NCBI RefSeq assembly: GCF_003337425.1
Contig: NZ_QPJU01000004.1
Location: 1 to 64,000, forward strand
Direction of reading: 5' to 3'
Source: Extensimonas vulgaris
GTDB taxonomy: Bacteria > Pseudomonadota > Gammaproteobacteria > Burkholderiales > Burkholderiaceae_C
DNA: 64,000 bases
In this document: positions 53,908 to 63,158 of the stretch, piece after piece
Layout: each line of letters begins with the position of its first letter
How positions within the stretch are numbered: the first letter of the stretch is position 1
Made by a program: the position numbers and the translations under genes
Notes under the pieces: generated by a model
What the model was told of the DNA's origin: nothing
Databases searched by the model: none
Seen by the model: only the letters and a program-made list of their open reading frames with translations

Positions 53908-55689
53908 TCAGATGGCCATTTCAGCCGGGATGGGAACGGGGAAGTCGAGCAGCATCTGCGCGTAGGCCTTGGCTTGCGGGTCCATGCGGATCGAGGCGAT
54001 GCCGCCGCCGCCGAGGGCCTCTTGGAGCAGGAAGTTCAGCGCGTGCGTGCCCGGCAGGTCGAAGCGCTCGACCTTGCCTTTGACGAGGTGCGCAAAATAG
54101 CCGGCCACGGCCTGCTCGGTCAGCGCGGCGCGGATGAAGGGCAGAAATTCGGGGCGGCGCGCGATGATGCCGATGTTGGCCGCGTCGCCCTTGTCGCCGC
54201 TGCGCCCCCAGGCGAGCCTGACCAGCGGCACGGTGCGCACGCCGCGCGCAAAGGCGTTGGCGGCGGGCAACGGGCCCGTGACGGCGGGCAGGCTCGCGGG
54301 GTTGAAAGGCTGGCCGCTCCATTGCGGCGCAGGCACGGTCTGCTCGCCCATGTCTATGCTGGTCACGACCTGCGCCTTGGGCACCAGGCACGAGAACAAG
54401 CGCACGACAGGCTGCACCTTGGGGCGACCGCCGGTGAAGCCCGTGATCGCCGGGGCCGACATCAGTGCGAGCGGCGCGACTTCGCGCGAAAACAGCTCCA
54501 GCGCGTCCTTCATGGGGTGACGCACGCCCACCTTGAGCATGACTTCGCGCGAGTTCGAACGTGCGTGCGGGCCGTAGGTGTCTTCGGCGCCTATGGCTTC
54601 GACGCTGGTTTCGGAGAAGTCGGGCCAGCCGCGCTGTGCGAAATAGCGGCGCAGGCGCGCAAGCATGGCCGCGCCCACGCGGTGTGCCTTGGGGCCCGCG
54701 TCTATGCCGCCGATCATGAACAGGCTCATGGCGCGAAAACCGTCGGCGTAGGTGACGCTGACCTTGGCCTGGTCGGTGGGTGCGCGGCCGCGTGCGCCCT
54801 TGACCTCGACCTGGTCGGGGCCGAGCTGCGTGAGCGTGACGCCCGTGAAGTCGCACACCACGTCGGGCAGGATGTAGGCGCGCGGGTCGCCGATTTCGTA
54901 GAGCATTTGCTCGCCCACGGTGGAGGGACACACGAGCCCGCCCGTGCCTTCGGGTTTGGTGATGACGAAGCTGCCGTCGGCGCGGCACTCGGCGATCGGA
55001 AAGCCCATGTCGTCCCAGCCGGGCACGGATTCCCAATCGGTGTAGTTGCCGCCGGTGGTCTGCGTGCCGCATTCGATCAGGTGGCCCGCGAGGCTGCCTT
55101 GTGCGAGGCGGTCGTAGTCGGTGGCGCTCCAGCCGAAGGCGTGGATCAGCGGCCCGAGCGTGACGGCGCTGTCGACGCAGCGGCCCGTGACCACGATGTC
55201 GGCGCCCGCGGAGAGCGCCGCGGCAATGGGGAAGGCGCCGAGGTAGGCGTTCGCGCTCATGACCTTTTGCGGGAAGGGTGCGCCCGAGAACATCTCTTTG
55301 GTTTGCGCAGCGCGCAGCGCTTCGACCTGCGGCATGAGGTCGTCGCCGAGCACGGCGGCGATCTTCAAGTCCACGCCTTCGGCCTGCGCTGCCGCGACCA
55401 GCGCCGCGCGGCAGGCGGAAGGGTTGACGCCACCGGCATTCGCGACCACCTTGATGCCGCGCGCCTTGATCTCTTTCATCAGCGGGCGCATGGTGCTGAT
55501 GAAGTCGGGCGCGTAGCCCTGCGCCGGGTCTTTGGCCTTGACGCGGCTGAGCAGCGACATGGTGATTTCCGCGAGGTAGTCGAACACCAGCACGTCGATG
55601 TTGCCGTGTTCGATGAGCTGGGCCGCGGAAAACTCGGTGTCGCCCCAGAAGCCCGAGGCGCTGCCTATGCGCAGGGTGGTCTTGGTCAT
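53908..55689 (-). CDS. AtuA-family protein (DUF1446, acyclic terpene utilization)
   Basis: A 593-residue member of the AtuA/DUF1446 family. Residues about 5-450 form the AtuA domain (IGSASGFWGDTEFSAAQLIE, ADIVVTGRCVDSAVTLGPLI, HLIECGTQTTGGNYTDW). The last 110 residues are a smaller conserved domain (RSGDKGDAANIGIIARRPEF). AtuA is needed for citronellol/geraniol breakdown in Pseudomonas, but its chemical step is unknown, and homologues occur in other acyl-CoA pathways. Its neighbours (carboxylase, acyl-CoA dehydrogenases, thioesterase) support a role with branched-chain or terpenoid acyl-CoAs. Confidence 0.88.
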   Translation of the reverse strand: MTKTTLRIGSASGFWGDTEFSAAQLIEHGNIDVLVFDYLAEITMSLLSRVKAKDPAQGYAPDFISTMRPLMKEIKARGIKVVANAGGVNPSACRAALVAAAQAEGVDLKIAAVLGDDLMPQVEALRAAQTKEMFSGAPFPQKVMSANAYLGAFPIAAALSAGADIVVTGRCVDSAVTLGPLIHAFGWSATDYDRLAQGSLAGHLIECGTQTTGGNYTDWESVPGWDDMGFPIAECRADGSFVITKPEGTGGLVCPSTVGEQMLYEIGDPRAYILPDVVCDFTGVTLTQLGPDQVEVKGARGRAPTDQAKVSVTYADGFRAMSLFMIGGIDAGPKAHRVGAAMLARLRRYFAQRGWPDFSETSVEAIGAEDTYGPHARSNSREVMLKVGVRHPMKDALELFSREVAPLALMSAPAITGFTGGRPKVQPVVRLFSCLVPKAQVVTSIDMGEQTVPAPQWSGQPFNPASLPAVTGPLPAANAFARGVRTVPLVRLAWGRSGDKGDAANIGIIARRPEFLPFIRAALTEQAVAGYFAHLVKGKVERFDLPGTHALNFLLQEALGGGGIASIRMDPQAKAYAQMLLDFPVPIPAEMAI

Positions 55690-55751
55690 GCTTGTCTCCG
55701 GTGGATTCGTCGGTGGTGATAGGTGTTGTGTCGGGGGGCGGGTGGCGGCCG

Positions 55752-56258
55752 TCAGCTGGCTGCGGCAAGCTTGTTGCGCGGCCAGAAGATGCGCCAGATG
55801 CCCTTGGCCGTCGCGCAGACTTTGCCGTTGGCATCGACGAAGTCACCCTCGGCAAAGGCGGTGGACTTGCTCACGCGCACGATGCGGCCATGCGCCTCGA
55901 AGCGCGAGCCTATGGCGGCGTCGAGGAAGGTGATGTCGAGGTTGATGGTGAACTGGCGCAGGTCGGAGGGGTTGATTTCCTTGGCTTCGGGCAGATCCAT
56001 GAGCGCGGACATGATGGCCCAGCCGAGCGCGCCGTCGAACATGTACGAGATGACGCCGCCATTGAGCACCCCGCTGTTGAGCTCGTTGTCGGTGCCGCCG
56101 CCGCCGAGCTGGGACGGCTGCACTTGCGGCAGGCGCACGGTGACGCGGCCCACGCCGGTTTCTTCGACTTCGAGACCCTGGGCTTTGAGGAACGTGCTCT
56201 CGTTCCACTTTTGTTTCCAGGCGGCGATGCGGTCTTGCGCAGAGGCGGGGGTACTCAA
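55752..56258 (-). CDS. PaaI-type hotdog thioesterase
   Basis: A hotdog-fold thioesterase of 168 residues, hydrolysing acyl- or aryl-CoA. The family blocks are ELNSGVLNGGVISYMFDGAL and NLDITFLDAAIGSRFEAHGR. The best start is a TTG at 56258, six bases after AAAGGAGA, giving MSTPASAQDRIAAWKQ. Longer in-frame extensions have no family similarity. It sits between the VWA and AtuA-like genes in the same operon, where it could recycle CoA from dead-end thioesters. Confidence 0.88.
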   Translation of the reverse strand: MSTPASAQDRIAAWKQKWNESTFLKAQGLEVEETGVGRVTVRLPQVQPSQLGGGGTDNELNSGVLNGGVISYMFDGALGWAIMSALMDLPEAKEINPSDLRQFTINLDITFLDAAIGSRFEAHGRIVRVSKSTAFAEGDFVDANGKVCATAKGIWRIFWPRNKLAAAS

Positions 56259-56296
56259 GAGATTCTCCTTTGGTGAAAGCAATATGGCGTGGGGGC

Positions 56297-57724
56297 TCAG
56301 GCGCTGGCGGAGTGCGTGCGCAGCAGCGCATCGAGCACACTTTCGAGCTGCACGAGCGAATTGCACTCGCGCGCGATATGGCAGTAGGGTGCGTAGCGCT
56401 TCATCTCCGAATCGCCCAGGCCCCAGAACGAGGTGGGCTCGGGGTTGAGCCAGATCACGCGGCGCGCGCGCTCGTAGAGCAGGCGCATGACTTCGGTGTG
56501 CGCCTCGCCGCGGTTGTTGCGCGCGTCGCCGAGGAACAGGATGGTGGTGCGGCGATCGATCTGGTCGAGCAATTGTTCTTCGATGTCGAGCAGGGTCTGG
56601 CCGTAGTCACTGCCCGCGCCGCCCACGGCCTGGATGACCTTGTCCACGGCCTGCTCGACCGGCAGCTGCGTGAAGGTGTCGCTGACATCGACCAGATGGT
56701 TGGTGAACGCATAGCTGCGCACGCCGCTCAGCTGCTCGTCCAGGCTGTATAAAAACAGGAGCAAAAAGCGTGCGTACTGGCGCACCGAGCCGCTCACGTC
56801 GCAGATGGCGATCACGCGCGGTCTATCGACCACCTTGGTGCGCCAGAAGGTCTCGAAGAGGATGCCGCCGTAGGCAGCGTTTTTGCGCAGCGTCTTGCGG
56901 AAGTCGAGCTGGCCGTGCACGCGCTGCTTTTTGCGCCGCGCGTGGCGTTCGGCCAGGCGCTTGGCCATTTTGCGCACGATGATGTGCATGCGCTCGAAGT
57001 CGCGTTTTTCGATGTTCGAGAGCTTTTGCGTCTGCAGAAAATCGTCGTGCAGCTGGCGCGTGGGCGCGGTGCCGTAGAGCGCGAGCTTGCGCTCGACGAA
57101 GTTGCGCACCTCGTTGAACAGGCGCTTGCGCGCGAGCTCGAGCGCTTTGGCGCGCTCGGGCGCCATGGTCTGGCGCTTGGCGTCGGCGATTTCGCGGTCG
57201 AGCAGCTCCAGCCCCATGGCCTGCTGGATTTTTTGCGTGTAGTAGCCTTTTTGGGTGAAGAACCAGATGTCGGTCAGGCCGACTTCGCGCGCGGCTTCCT
57301 GCATGCGTTTGGCGAGCGCCGCCGAATCGCCCGAAAGCAGCAGCTGCGACAGCGCCTGCCCGCCGCTGCCCTGGCAGCCACCGGGGCCGCCCGAGCCCAT
57401 TTGGGGCTGCTCGTCCTTGGGCTGATCAGTCGTGGTCTGGTCGGCATTTTGCTCGGCGCCGGGGCTCGCGCCCGAGGTGCCGGCCTTTGCTGCTGCCGGT
57501 TTTTGGAACGCATCGAAGCGAAAGAAGCGGTCGAAGGCCTCGTCGAACAGCACGCGGTCTGCCGTGGTCTTGGCCAGCGTGGTGCCGAGCGCGTTTTTCA
57601 GCAGCGTGCGGTCGCTCCAGCCGACGAGCTCGACGGCGCGCGCCGCATCGACCTGCGCGTTCAGGTGCACTTCGAGGTCGCTGCCGCGCAGCGCCTTGAA
57701 AAAATCTTCAAGCGTGGCTTGCAT
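56297..57724 (-). CDS. VWA domain protein (CoxE-like)
   Basis: A 475-residue protein whose C-terminal third is a von Willebrand A domain with an intact MIDAS (ICDVSGSVRQYARF, Asp-x-Ser-x-Ser, near residue 306; ILFLGDARNN). The N-terminal half is helical and basic (ERHARRKKQRVHGQLDFRKT), with a Gln/Gly/Pro-rich linker near 80-115. It belongs to the CoxE/ViaA group that pairs with a MoxR ATPase to insert metals into, or activate, large enzymes. Its start overlaps the MoxR stop by 17 bp, so the pair is co-translated. Its being embedded in an acyl-CoA operon is unusual. Confidence 0.9.
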   Translation of the reverse strand: MQATLEDFFKALRGSDLEVHLNAQVDAARAVELVGWSDRTLLKNALGTTLAKTTADRVLFDEAFDRFFRFDAFQKPAAAKAGTSGASPGAEQNADQTTTDQPKDEQPQMGSGGPGGCQGSGGQALSQLLLSGDSAALAKRMQEAAREVGLTDIWFFTQKGYYTQKIQQAMGLELLDREIADAKRQTMAPERAKALELARKRLFNEVRNFVERKLALYGTAPTRQLHDDFLQTQKLSNIEKRDFERMHIIVRKMAKRLAERHARRKKQRVHGQLDFRKTLRKNAAYGGILFETFWRTKVVDRPRVIAICDVSGSVRQYARFLLLFLYSLDEQLSGVRSYAFTNHLVDVSDTFTQLPVEQAVDKVIQAVGGAGSDYGQTLLDIEEQLLDQIDRRTTILFLGDARNNRGEAHTEVMRLLYERARRVIWLNPEPTSFWGLGDSEMKRYAPYCHIARECNSLVQLESVLDALLRTHSASA

Positions 57725-58676
57725 GGGACACCTCTGCGTCCTTGCGGGCTTGTTGCAACAGATTCCCCATCTGCTCGTTCGCCGTGGCGATGTCCTGCTC
57801 GAACTTGAGGAACACGTTGAGCGTGTCGCGCACCAGGTCCAGGCTCAGGTGCTCGGCGTTGAGCAGCAGCAGCGTTTTGGCCCAGTCTATGGTTTCGCTG
57901 ACCGAGGGGAGCTTCTTGAGGTCGAGCTGGCGCACCGCCTGGACGAAGGCGACCAGTTCGCGGTTGAGCGTGTCGGACAGGCCTGGCACGCGCCGCTCGA
58001 GAATGCGGCGCTCGAGCGCCGGTTCGGGGAAGGTGATGTGCAGGTGCAGGCAGCGGCGCTTGAGCGCGTCGCTCATCTCGCGCGTGTTGTTGCTGGTCAG
58101 GAACACGATGGGCTTGACCTTGGCCTTGATGGTGCCGAGTTCGGGCACCGAAACCTGGAAATCCGACAGCACTTCGAGCAAAAAGGCCTCGAATTCAGGG
58201 TCGGACTTGTCGATTTCGTCGATCAGCAGCACGCAGCCTTTTTCTTGGTGCAGCGCCTGGTACAGCGGGCGCGGCTCGAGGAAATGCTCGCTGAAAAACA
58301 GGTCGTCGTGCGCGTGCAGACGGTCCATGGACTCGGCCAGGCCCTGGGCGCCCTGCATCATCTCGCCGAGCTTGTCCTTGAGCAGCTGGGTATAGAGCAG
58401 CTGCTTGCCGTATTTCCATTCGTACAGCGCCTTGGATTCGTCCAGGCCCTCGTAGCACTGCATGCGGATCAGCGGTACGTCGAGAATCTCCGCCATGCTC
58501 TTGGCGAGCTCGGTCTTGCCCACACCGGCGGGGCCTTCGATGAGGATGGGCTTTTCGAGGTGAAAGCCCAGATAGACCGAGGTGGCGATCGCGGGGCTTG
58601 CGATGTAATCGACAGAAGCGAAGCTCTGGGCGACGCGGTCTATGGATGAAAAATGGTCGGAATGCTCGGTTTTCAT
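57708..58676 (-). CDS. MoxR-family AAA+ ATPase
   Basis: A 322-residue AAA+ chaperone-type ATPase. Walker A is EGPAGVGKTELA (about 48-58) and Walker B is VLLIDEIDKSDPEFEAFLLE. The sensor region is PIVFLTSNNTREMSDALKRR and the lid domain is C-terminal. MoxR proteins work as hexamers with a VWA partner, here encoded directly downstream with a 17 bp overlap. The gene start overlaps the preceding acyl-CoA dehydrogenase stop by 4 bp (ATGA), tying the chaperone pair to the catabolic genes. The client protein is unknown. Confidence 0.94.
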   Translation of the reverse strand: MKTEHSDHFSSIDRVAQSFASVDYIASPAIATSVYLGFHLEKPILIEGPAGVGKTELAKSMAEILDVPLIRMQCYEGLDESKALYEWKYGKQLLYTQLLKDKLGEMMQGAQGLAESMDRLHAHDDLFFSEHFLEPRPLYQALHQEKGCVLLIDEIDKSDPEFEAFLLEVLSDFQVSVPELGTIKAKVKPIVFLTSNNTREMSDALKRRCLHLHITFPEPALERRILERRVPGLSDTLNRELVAFVQAVRQLDLKKLPSVSETIDWAKTLLLLNAEHLSLDLVRDTLNVFLKFEQDIATANEQMGNLLQQARKDAEVSHASHA

Positions 58677-59908
58677 GGGTGGAGTGACTGGAGCAACTGT
58701 TGCCCCGTTTGGAGTTGACGAGAGTGCGCGACGCCGCGCGCGATGCCCAGCACCAGACGCAGATCACGGGTGAGAGAGGGCAGCGCTGCGATGCCCAAGG
58801 CTTGTGACGCCGCTTCCCAGGCGTTTTCATACGCTGTCTGCCAGCGTTCGAGCAGGCGGCGCGCGCCTACGGTGGCAAAGGCCAGTGCGTCGTCGCAGCC
58901 GTGCACTTCGAGCTGGCGGGCGACGGCGTCGCGCACGGCGTGCAGCGCTTGCCATTCGAGTTGCAGCGCACCGAGTTCGCGCACGGCGTCGCTGGCAGCT
59001 GTGTCGGCAGTGCCCGCAGCCACGGCCGACGTGCCGAGGGCATGCGCGAGCGCTTCGAGCTCGCACTGCATGGCGCCGAGCAGCGGGCCGAGCAGCAGCG
59101 CATCTTCGACGGCGCGCACGGGCCGCGCGATGGTTTCGAACGCCCGTCCGGGCGGGCCGATGCGCCGGCTTGCGGGCACGCGGCAAGATTCAAGCCGCAG
59201 GTCGCAATGCCCCAGCGGCGCCAGCCCTTGCACGCGCGCGTTCGCCTCGCGCGTGAGGCCGGGGGTCTGGGCGTCGAGCAAAAAGGCGTCGAAGCGCTTG
59301 CGGCCCTCGTGCACGGCACTCACGGCAAGCACGATGATCGCGTCGGCCGCAGGGCCGTTGCTGACGAAGGCTTTGTGCCCGTCGAGCACCCAGTCGCCGT
59401 CACCCGCTGCGCCCGATGGCTGCACGGCGCGCGTGCGCAGGTGCTTGGGCTGCGCACCCACGCCGGGCTCGGAGATGGCCAGAGCGAGCAGGCATTCGCC
59501 CGCCGCCATTGACGCTAGCAGCTTGGTGAGCAATGCGTGTGATGCGTCCAATGCGCCCGCGGCACCCTGCTGCACGAGCGGGCCGAGCACGTAGCGCCCG
59601 AGCATCTGCTGCATCATCCAGGCCATGCCCAGCCCCAGGCTGCCGGTGGCGTGCGTGATCTGCCCCGCGAGCGCGCTGACCTGCACCGCGTCGGCTGCAC
59701 TTGGGCGCCCGTCCAGCGAAAACCCCAGCCCCAGCATGCCGCAGCGGCCCAGATGCGCCCACCAGGCGCGCGGAAAGCCGCCGGCGCCGTCAGAGCTGCC
59801 TGTGGGCGGCGCCGTCTGCAATGCCTCGCGCAGGGCGCGGTGCAAGTCTTGCTTGGTTGCGCCAGCTGCGGCAGCAGTGGCCGGGGCGGAGGGTGTCTCG
59901 GGAACCAC
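58673..59908 (-). CDS. Divergent acyl-CoA dehydrogenase-like protein
   Basis: A 411-residue protein with the acyl-CoA dehydrogenase fold: LALAISEPGVGAQPKHLRTR and DGDWVLDGHKAFVSNGPAAD cover the flavin domain, and ASQALGIAALPSLTRDLRLV covers the C-terminal helix. The usual C-terminal IYxGTxEI loop reads IARGVAHSRQ, and the helix that normally holds NRER reads AVEDALLL, so I could not place the catalytic glutamate with confidence. It may be a regulatory or altered paralogue of the dehydrogenase gene just upstream. The start is GTG at 59908 after AAGG. Confidence 0.82.
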   Translation of the reverse strand: MVPETPSAPATAAAAGATKQDLHRALREALQTAPPTGSSDGAGGFPRAWWAHLGRCGMLGLGFSLDGRPSAADAVQVSALAGQITHATGSLGLGMAWMMQQMLGRYVLGPLVQQGAAGALDASHALLTKLLASMAAGECLLALAISEPGVGAQPKHLRTRAVQPSGAAGDGDWVLDGHKAFVSNGPAADAIIVLAVSAVHEGRKRFDAFLLDAQTPGLTREANARVQGLAPLGHCDLRLESCRVPASRRIGPPGRAFETIARPVRAVEDALLLGPLLGAMQCELEALAHALGTSAVAAGTADTAASDAVRELGALQLEWQALHAVRDAVARQLEVHGCDDALAFATVGARRLLERWQTAYENAWEAASQALGIAALPSLTRDLRLVLGIARGVAHSRQLQTGQQLLQSLHP

Positions 59909-59966
59909 GGGTTACTACCTTAGATATAGCTGCCAACGCAGGATAGACGAGCTCTAGAGGCTGATT

Positions 59967-61130
59967 TCATGCATAAAACCCGAGCTGGCGCGAGGCCAGG
60001 TCGCGCATGACTTCCTCGGCGCCGCCGCCGATCGCGTTGACCTTGACCTCGCGGTAGATGCGCTCGACAGTGACGCCGCGGATGAAGCCCGCGCCGCCGT
60101 GGATCTGCACGGCCTCGTTGGCGCAAAAAGCCATGGTCTGCGTGGCCTGGTTCTTGAGCAGGCAGATTTCGCCCACGGGCTGCTCGCCCTGCTCGACGCG
60201 CCAGGCCAGCAGCTCGAGCATGGCCTGCGTGGCCTCGATGCGCATGGCCATGTCGGCGAGCTTGTGGCGCGTGACCTGCATGTCGATGAGCTTGCCGCCG
60301 AACATCTCGCGCTGCTTGGCCCAGGCGAGCGCCTCGTCGAGGCACACGCGCGCAAAACCATTGGCGCCCGCGGCGAGGAAGATGCGCTCGCGGTTGAAGT
60401 TCTTCATGATGGCCTTGAAGCCCTGGTTCTCCTGGCCGACGAGGTTTTCCACGGGCACGCGGCAGTTGTCGAAATACAGCGTTGCGGTGTCGGAGCACAG
60501 CCAGCCCATTTTGCGCAGCGGCGTCTGCGTGAAGCCGGGCGTGCCTTTTTCGATCAACAGCAGCGATACGCCGCCGGGCCCGGGGCCGCCGGTGCGCACG
60601 GCCACGGTGTAGAAGTCGGCGCGTATGCCCGAAGTGATGAAGGTCTTGGAGCCGTTGACGATGTAGTGGTCGCCCTCGCGCCGCGCCGTGGTCTTGAGGT
60701 TGGCCACGTCCGAGCCGCCCGAGGGCTCGGTGATGCCCAACGCGCTGATTTTTTCGCCGCGCAACACGGGTGGCAGCACGCGCTGTTTGAGCGCTTCGCT
60801 GCCCACGTTGACGATGGGTGGGCAGCCTATGGTGTGCGACAGCAGGCTCGCGAGCACACCACCCGCGCCGCAGCGCGCGAGCTCCTGCGAGGCGATGATG
60901 GTCATGAACAGGTCGCCATCGTTGCCGCCGTAGGCTTCGGGAAAGCCCAGGCCCAGCAGACCGACTTCGGCGGCCTTGCGGTAGAGCTCGCGCGGAAAGC
61001 TGCCGGCGTCGTCCCATTCATCGACGAAAGGCGTGATTTCTTTTGCGACGAAGCGGCGCATCACGTCGCGAAAGGCCGCGTGCTCGGCCGTGTAAAAAGG
61101 GCTGGAAGCCCCCTGGGCGGTGCTGGACAT
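59967..61130 (-). CDS. Acyl-CoA dehydrogenase (isovaleryl/citronellyl-CoA type)
   Basis: A 387-residue FAD acyl-CoA dehydrogenase. ALGITEPSGGSDVANLKTTA and YIVNGSKTFITSGIRADFYT mark the flavin domain. FNRERIFLAAGANGFARVCL has the Glu at the position used by isovaleryl-CoA/long-chain enzymes, and QIHGGAGFIRGVTVERIYRE closes the C-terminal domain. It directly follows the biotin carboxylase subunit, as in the liu (leucine) and atu (citronellol) clusters, so a branched acyl-CoA is the most likely substrate. Confidence 0.93.
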   Translation of the reverse strand: MSSTAQGASSPFYTAEHAAFRDVMRRFVAKEITPFVDEWDDAGSFPRELYRKAAEVGLLGLGFPEAYGGNDGDLFMTIIASQELARCGAGGVLASLLSHTIGCPPIVNVGSEALKQRVLPPVLRGEKISALGITEPSGGSDVANLKTTARREGDHYIVNGSKTFITSGIRADFYTVAVRTGGPGPGGVSLLLIEKGTPGFTQTPLRKMGWLCSDTATLYFDNCRVPVENLVGQENQGFKAIMKNFNRERIFLAAGANGFARVCLDEALAWAKQREMFGGKLIDMQVTRHKLADMAMRIEATQAMLELLAWRVEQGEQPVGEICLLKNQATQTMAFCANEAVQIHGGAGFIRGVTVERIYREVKVNAIGGGAEEVMRDLASRQLGFYA

Positions 61131-61188
61131 GGGCGTCTCCTTGGATCTTGGCTTGGATGGTGAGGGTGGTGAAAGCGTGGCTGACCGA

Positions 61189-63150
61189 TCAAGCGCTTTC
61201 TTCTTCGACCAGCGACACGAGCACGGCTTTCGCCGGCACCTGGTCGCCTGGGCGCACGAGCACCTGATCGACCACGCCGTCGCGGCGCGCGAGCAGCTGG
61301 TGCTCCATCTTCATGGCTTCGAGCACGGCCACGCGCTGGCCTTTTTCGACGCGGTCGCCAGGCTGCACGAAAACGCCCAGCACCTTGCCATTCATGGGCG
61401 CAACGATGCGCGCCTCGGCGCTGCCTTCGGCGCCCGCGGGCGGCGCGTAGGTCAGGTCTTCGAAGCAGGCGCTGAGCGTCTTGAATTCCAGATGCAAGGA
61501 GCCGTCGTGGAACGCCGCGAGGGCGTGCTGGCGCACGCCGTCGGCGAGCAGACTGAGCCGGGCACCGCTGCGCTCGAGCACGCGGATCTGGTGCACTTGC
61601 GCGCCCACCTCGACGCGGTAGTCGTGCTTGTCCAGTGCAGTGACGAAAATGAGGTGGCGGCGCTCGTTTTCGCCCAGCGTCATGGGCCAGCGCGCCGGCC
61701 CCGTGGTGCGCCAGGGGCGCGCGCCTGCAGGCGTTTTGGCCTCGAACCAGAGCACGGCCGCGAGTGCGAGTGCGAGCGAGTCGGGCTGCGGGCGTACCCA
61801 TTGCGTGGCATCGAAGTTCTGTGCGATGAAGGCCGTGGTGGCATTGCCCGCGGCAAACACCGGATGCTCGGCCACGGCTTCGAGAAACGAGCGGTTGTTC
61901 GCGATCCCCAGCAGCTGCGTGTGTTGCAGCGCGCCGATCAGGCGCCGGCGTGCTTCTTCGCGCGTCGCGCCGTAGGTGATGATCTTGGCGATCATGGGGT
62001 CGTAGTGCGGGCTCACGGCCTGGCCTTCGATCAGGCCGTGGTCCACGCGCACGCCGGGCCCGCTGGGCGGCTGCCACACGAGCACGTCGCCGCTTTGCGG
62101 CAAAAAGTCGGCGTAGGGGTCTTCGGCGTACAGGCGCACTTCGATCGCGTGGCCCGCGAGCTGCACCTGTTCCTGCGTCAGCGGCAGCGCCTCGCCGCGC
62201 GCCACGGCGATCTGCCAGGCGACGAGGTCCAGCCCCGTGACGCACTCGGTCACCGGGTGCTCCACTTGCAGGCGCGTGTTCATTTCGAGGAAGTAAAAAT
62301 TGCCGTCGCGGTCGAGCAAAAACTCCACCGTGCCCGCGCCCACGTAGTTCACGGCGCGCGCCGCGGCCACGGCGGCGGCGCCCATGCGCGCGCGCAGCTC
62401 GGGCGAGACGGCGGGCGAGGGCGCTTCTTCGAACACTTTCTGGTGGCGGCGCTGGATCGAACAATCGCGCTCACCGAGGTGGATGATGTTGCCGTGGCGG
62501 TCGCCGAACACCTGGATTTCGACGTGGCGCGGCTCGATCACAGCGCGCTCGAGGATCAGCTCGTCGCTGCCGAAGGCATTTTTGGCTTCGGAGCGCGCGC
62601 TCGTGAGCGCGTTGGGCAGGTCTTCGGGCCTGGCGACGAGGCGCATGCCACGCCCGCCGCCGCCCGCTGCGGCCTTGACCATGATGGGGAAACCGATTTC
62701 GCGTGCCTGCGCGATCAGCGTGGCGTCGGACTGGTCGGCACCCTGGTAGCCGGGCACGCAGGGCACGCCCGCAGCGAGCATCAAGCGCTTGGCGCCGGCC
62801 TTGTTGCCCATGTGCAGGATGGCTTCGGGGTCTGGCCCGATGAAGACCAGCCCGGCGTCCTGGCAGGCTTGCGCAAAGGCTTCGTTTTCGGACAAAAAGC
62901 CATAGCCCGGGTGCACGGCGTCGGCGCCCGTGCTGGCCGCGGCGCGCAGCAGCGCCTGTATGTTCAGGTAGCTCTCGCGCACGGGCGGCGGGCCTATGCA
63001 CACGGCTTCGTCGGCCAGGGCGACGTGCAGGGCCTGGGCGTCGGCCTCGCTATAGACAGCCACGGTGCGGTAGCCCAGGGCTTGGGCCGTGCGGATCACG
63101 CGGCAGGCGATTTCGCCACGGTTGGCGATCAGGATTTTGCTAAAACGCAT
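61189..63150 (-). CDS. Acyl-CoA carboxylase, biotin carboxylase/carrier alpha subunit
   Basis: The biotinylated subunit of a methylcrotonyl/geranyl-type carboxylase, 653 residues. The biotin carboxylase domain begins MRFSKILIANRGEIACRVIR, with the ATP-grasp loop KAAAGGGGRGMR and catalytic EMNTRLQVEHPVTE. After a linker domain, the C-terminal biotinyl domain has the AMKM motif with Lys614. Open frame continues upstream into the beta-subunit gene, but ATG 63150 is the family start. It is 8 bp downstream of the beta subunit. The exact acyl-CoA (3-methylcrotonyl, geranyl or propionyl) cannot be fixed from this chain alone. Confidence 0.94.
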   Translation of the reverse strand: MRFSKILIANRGEIACRVIRTAQALGYRTVAVYSEADAQALHVALADEAVCIGPPPVRESYLNIQALLRAAASTGADAVHPGYGFLSENEAFAQACQDAGLVFIGPDPEAILHMGNKAGAKRLMLAAGVPCVPGYQGADQSDATLIAQAREIGFPIMVKAAAGGGGRGMRLVARPEDLPNALTSARSEAKNAFGSDELILERAVIEPRHVEIQVFGDRHGNIIHLGERDCSIQRRHQKVFEEAPSPAVSPELRARMGAAAVAAARAVNYVGAGTVEFLLDRDGNFYFLEMNTRLQVEHPVTECVTGLDLVAWQIAVARGEALPLTQEQVQLAGHAIEVRLYAEDPYADFLPQSGDVLVWQPPSGPGVRVDHGLIEGQAVSPHYDPMIAKIITYGATREEARRRLIGALQHTQLLGIANNRSFLEAVAEHPVFAAGNATTAFIAQNFDATQWVRPQPDSLALALAAVLWFEAKTPAGARPWRTTGPARWPMTLGENERRHLIFVTALDKHDYRVEVGAQVHQIRVLERSGARLSLLADGVRQHALAAFHDGSLHLEFKTLSACFEDLTYAPPAGAEGSAEARIVAPMNGKVLGVFVQPGDRVEKGQRVAVLEAMKMEHQLLARRDGVVDQVLVRPGDQVPAKAVLVSLVEEESA

Positions 63151-63158
63151 GGGCTTTC

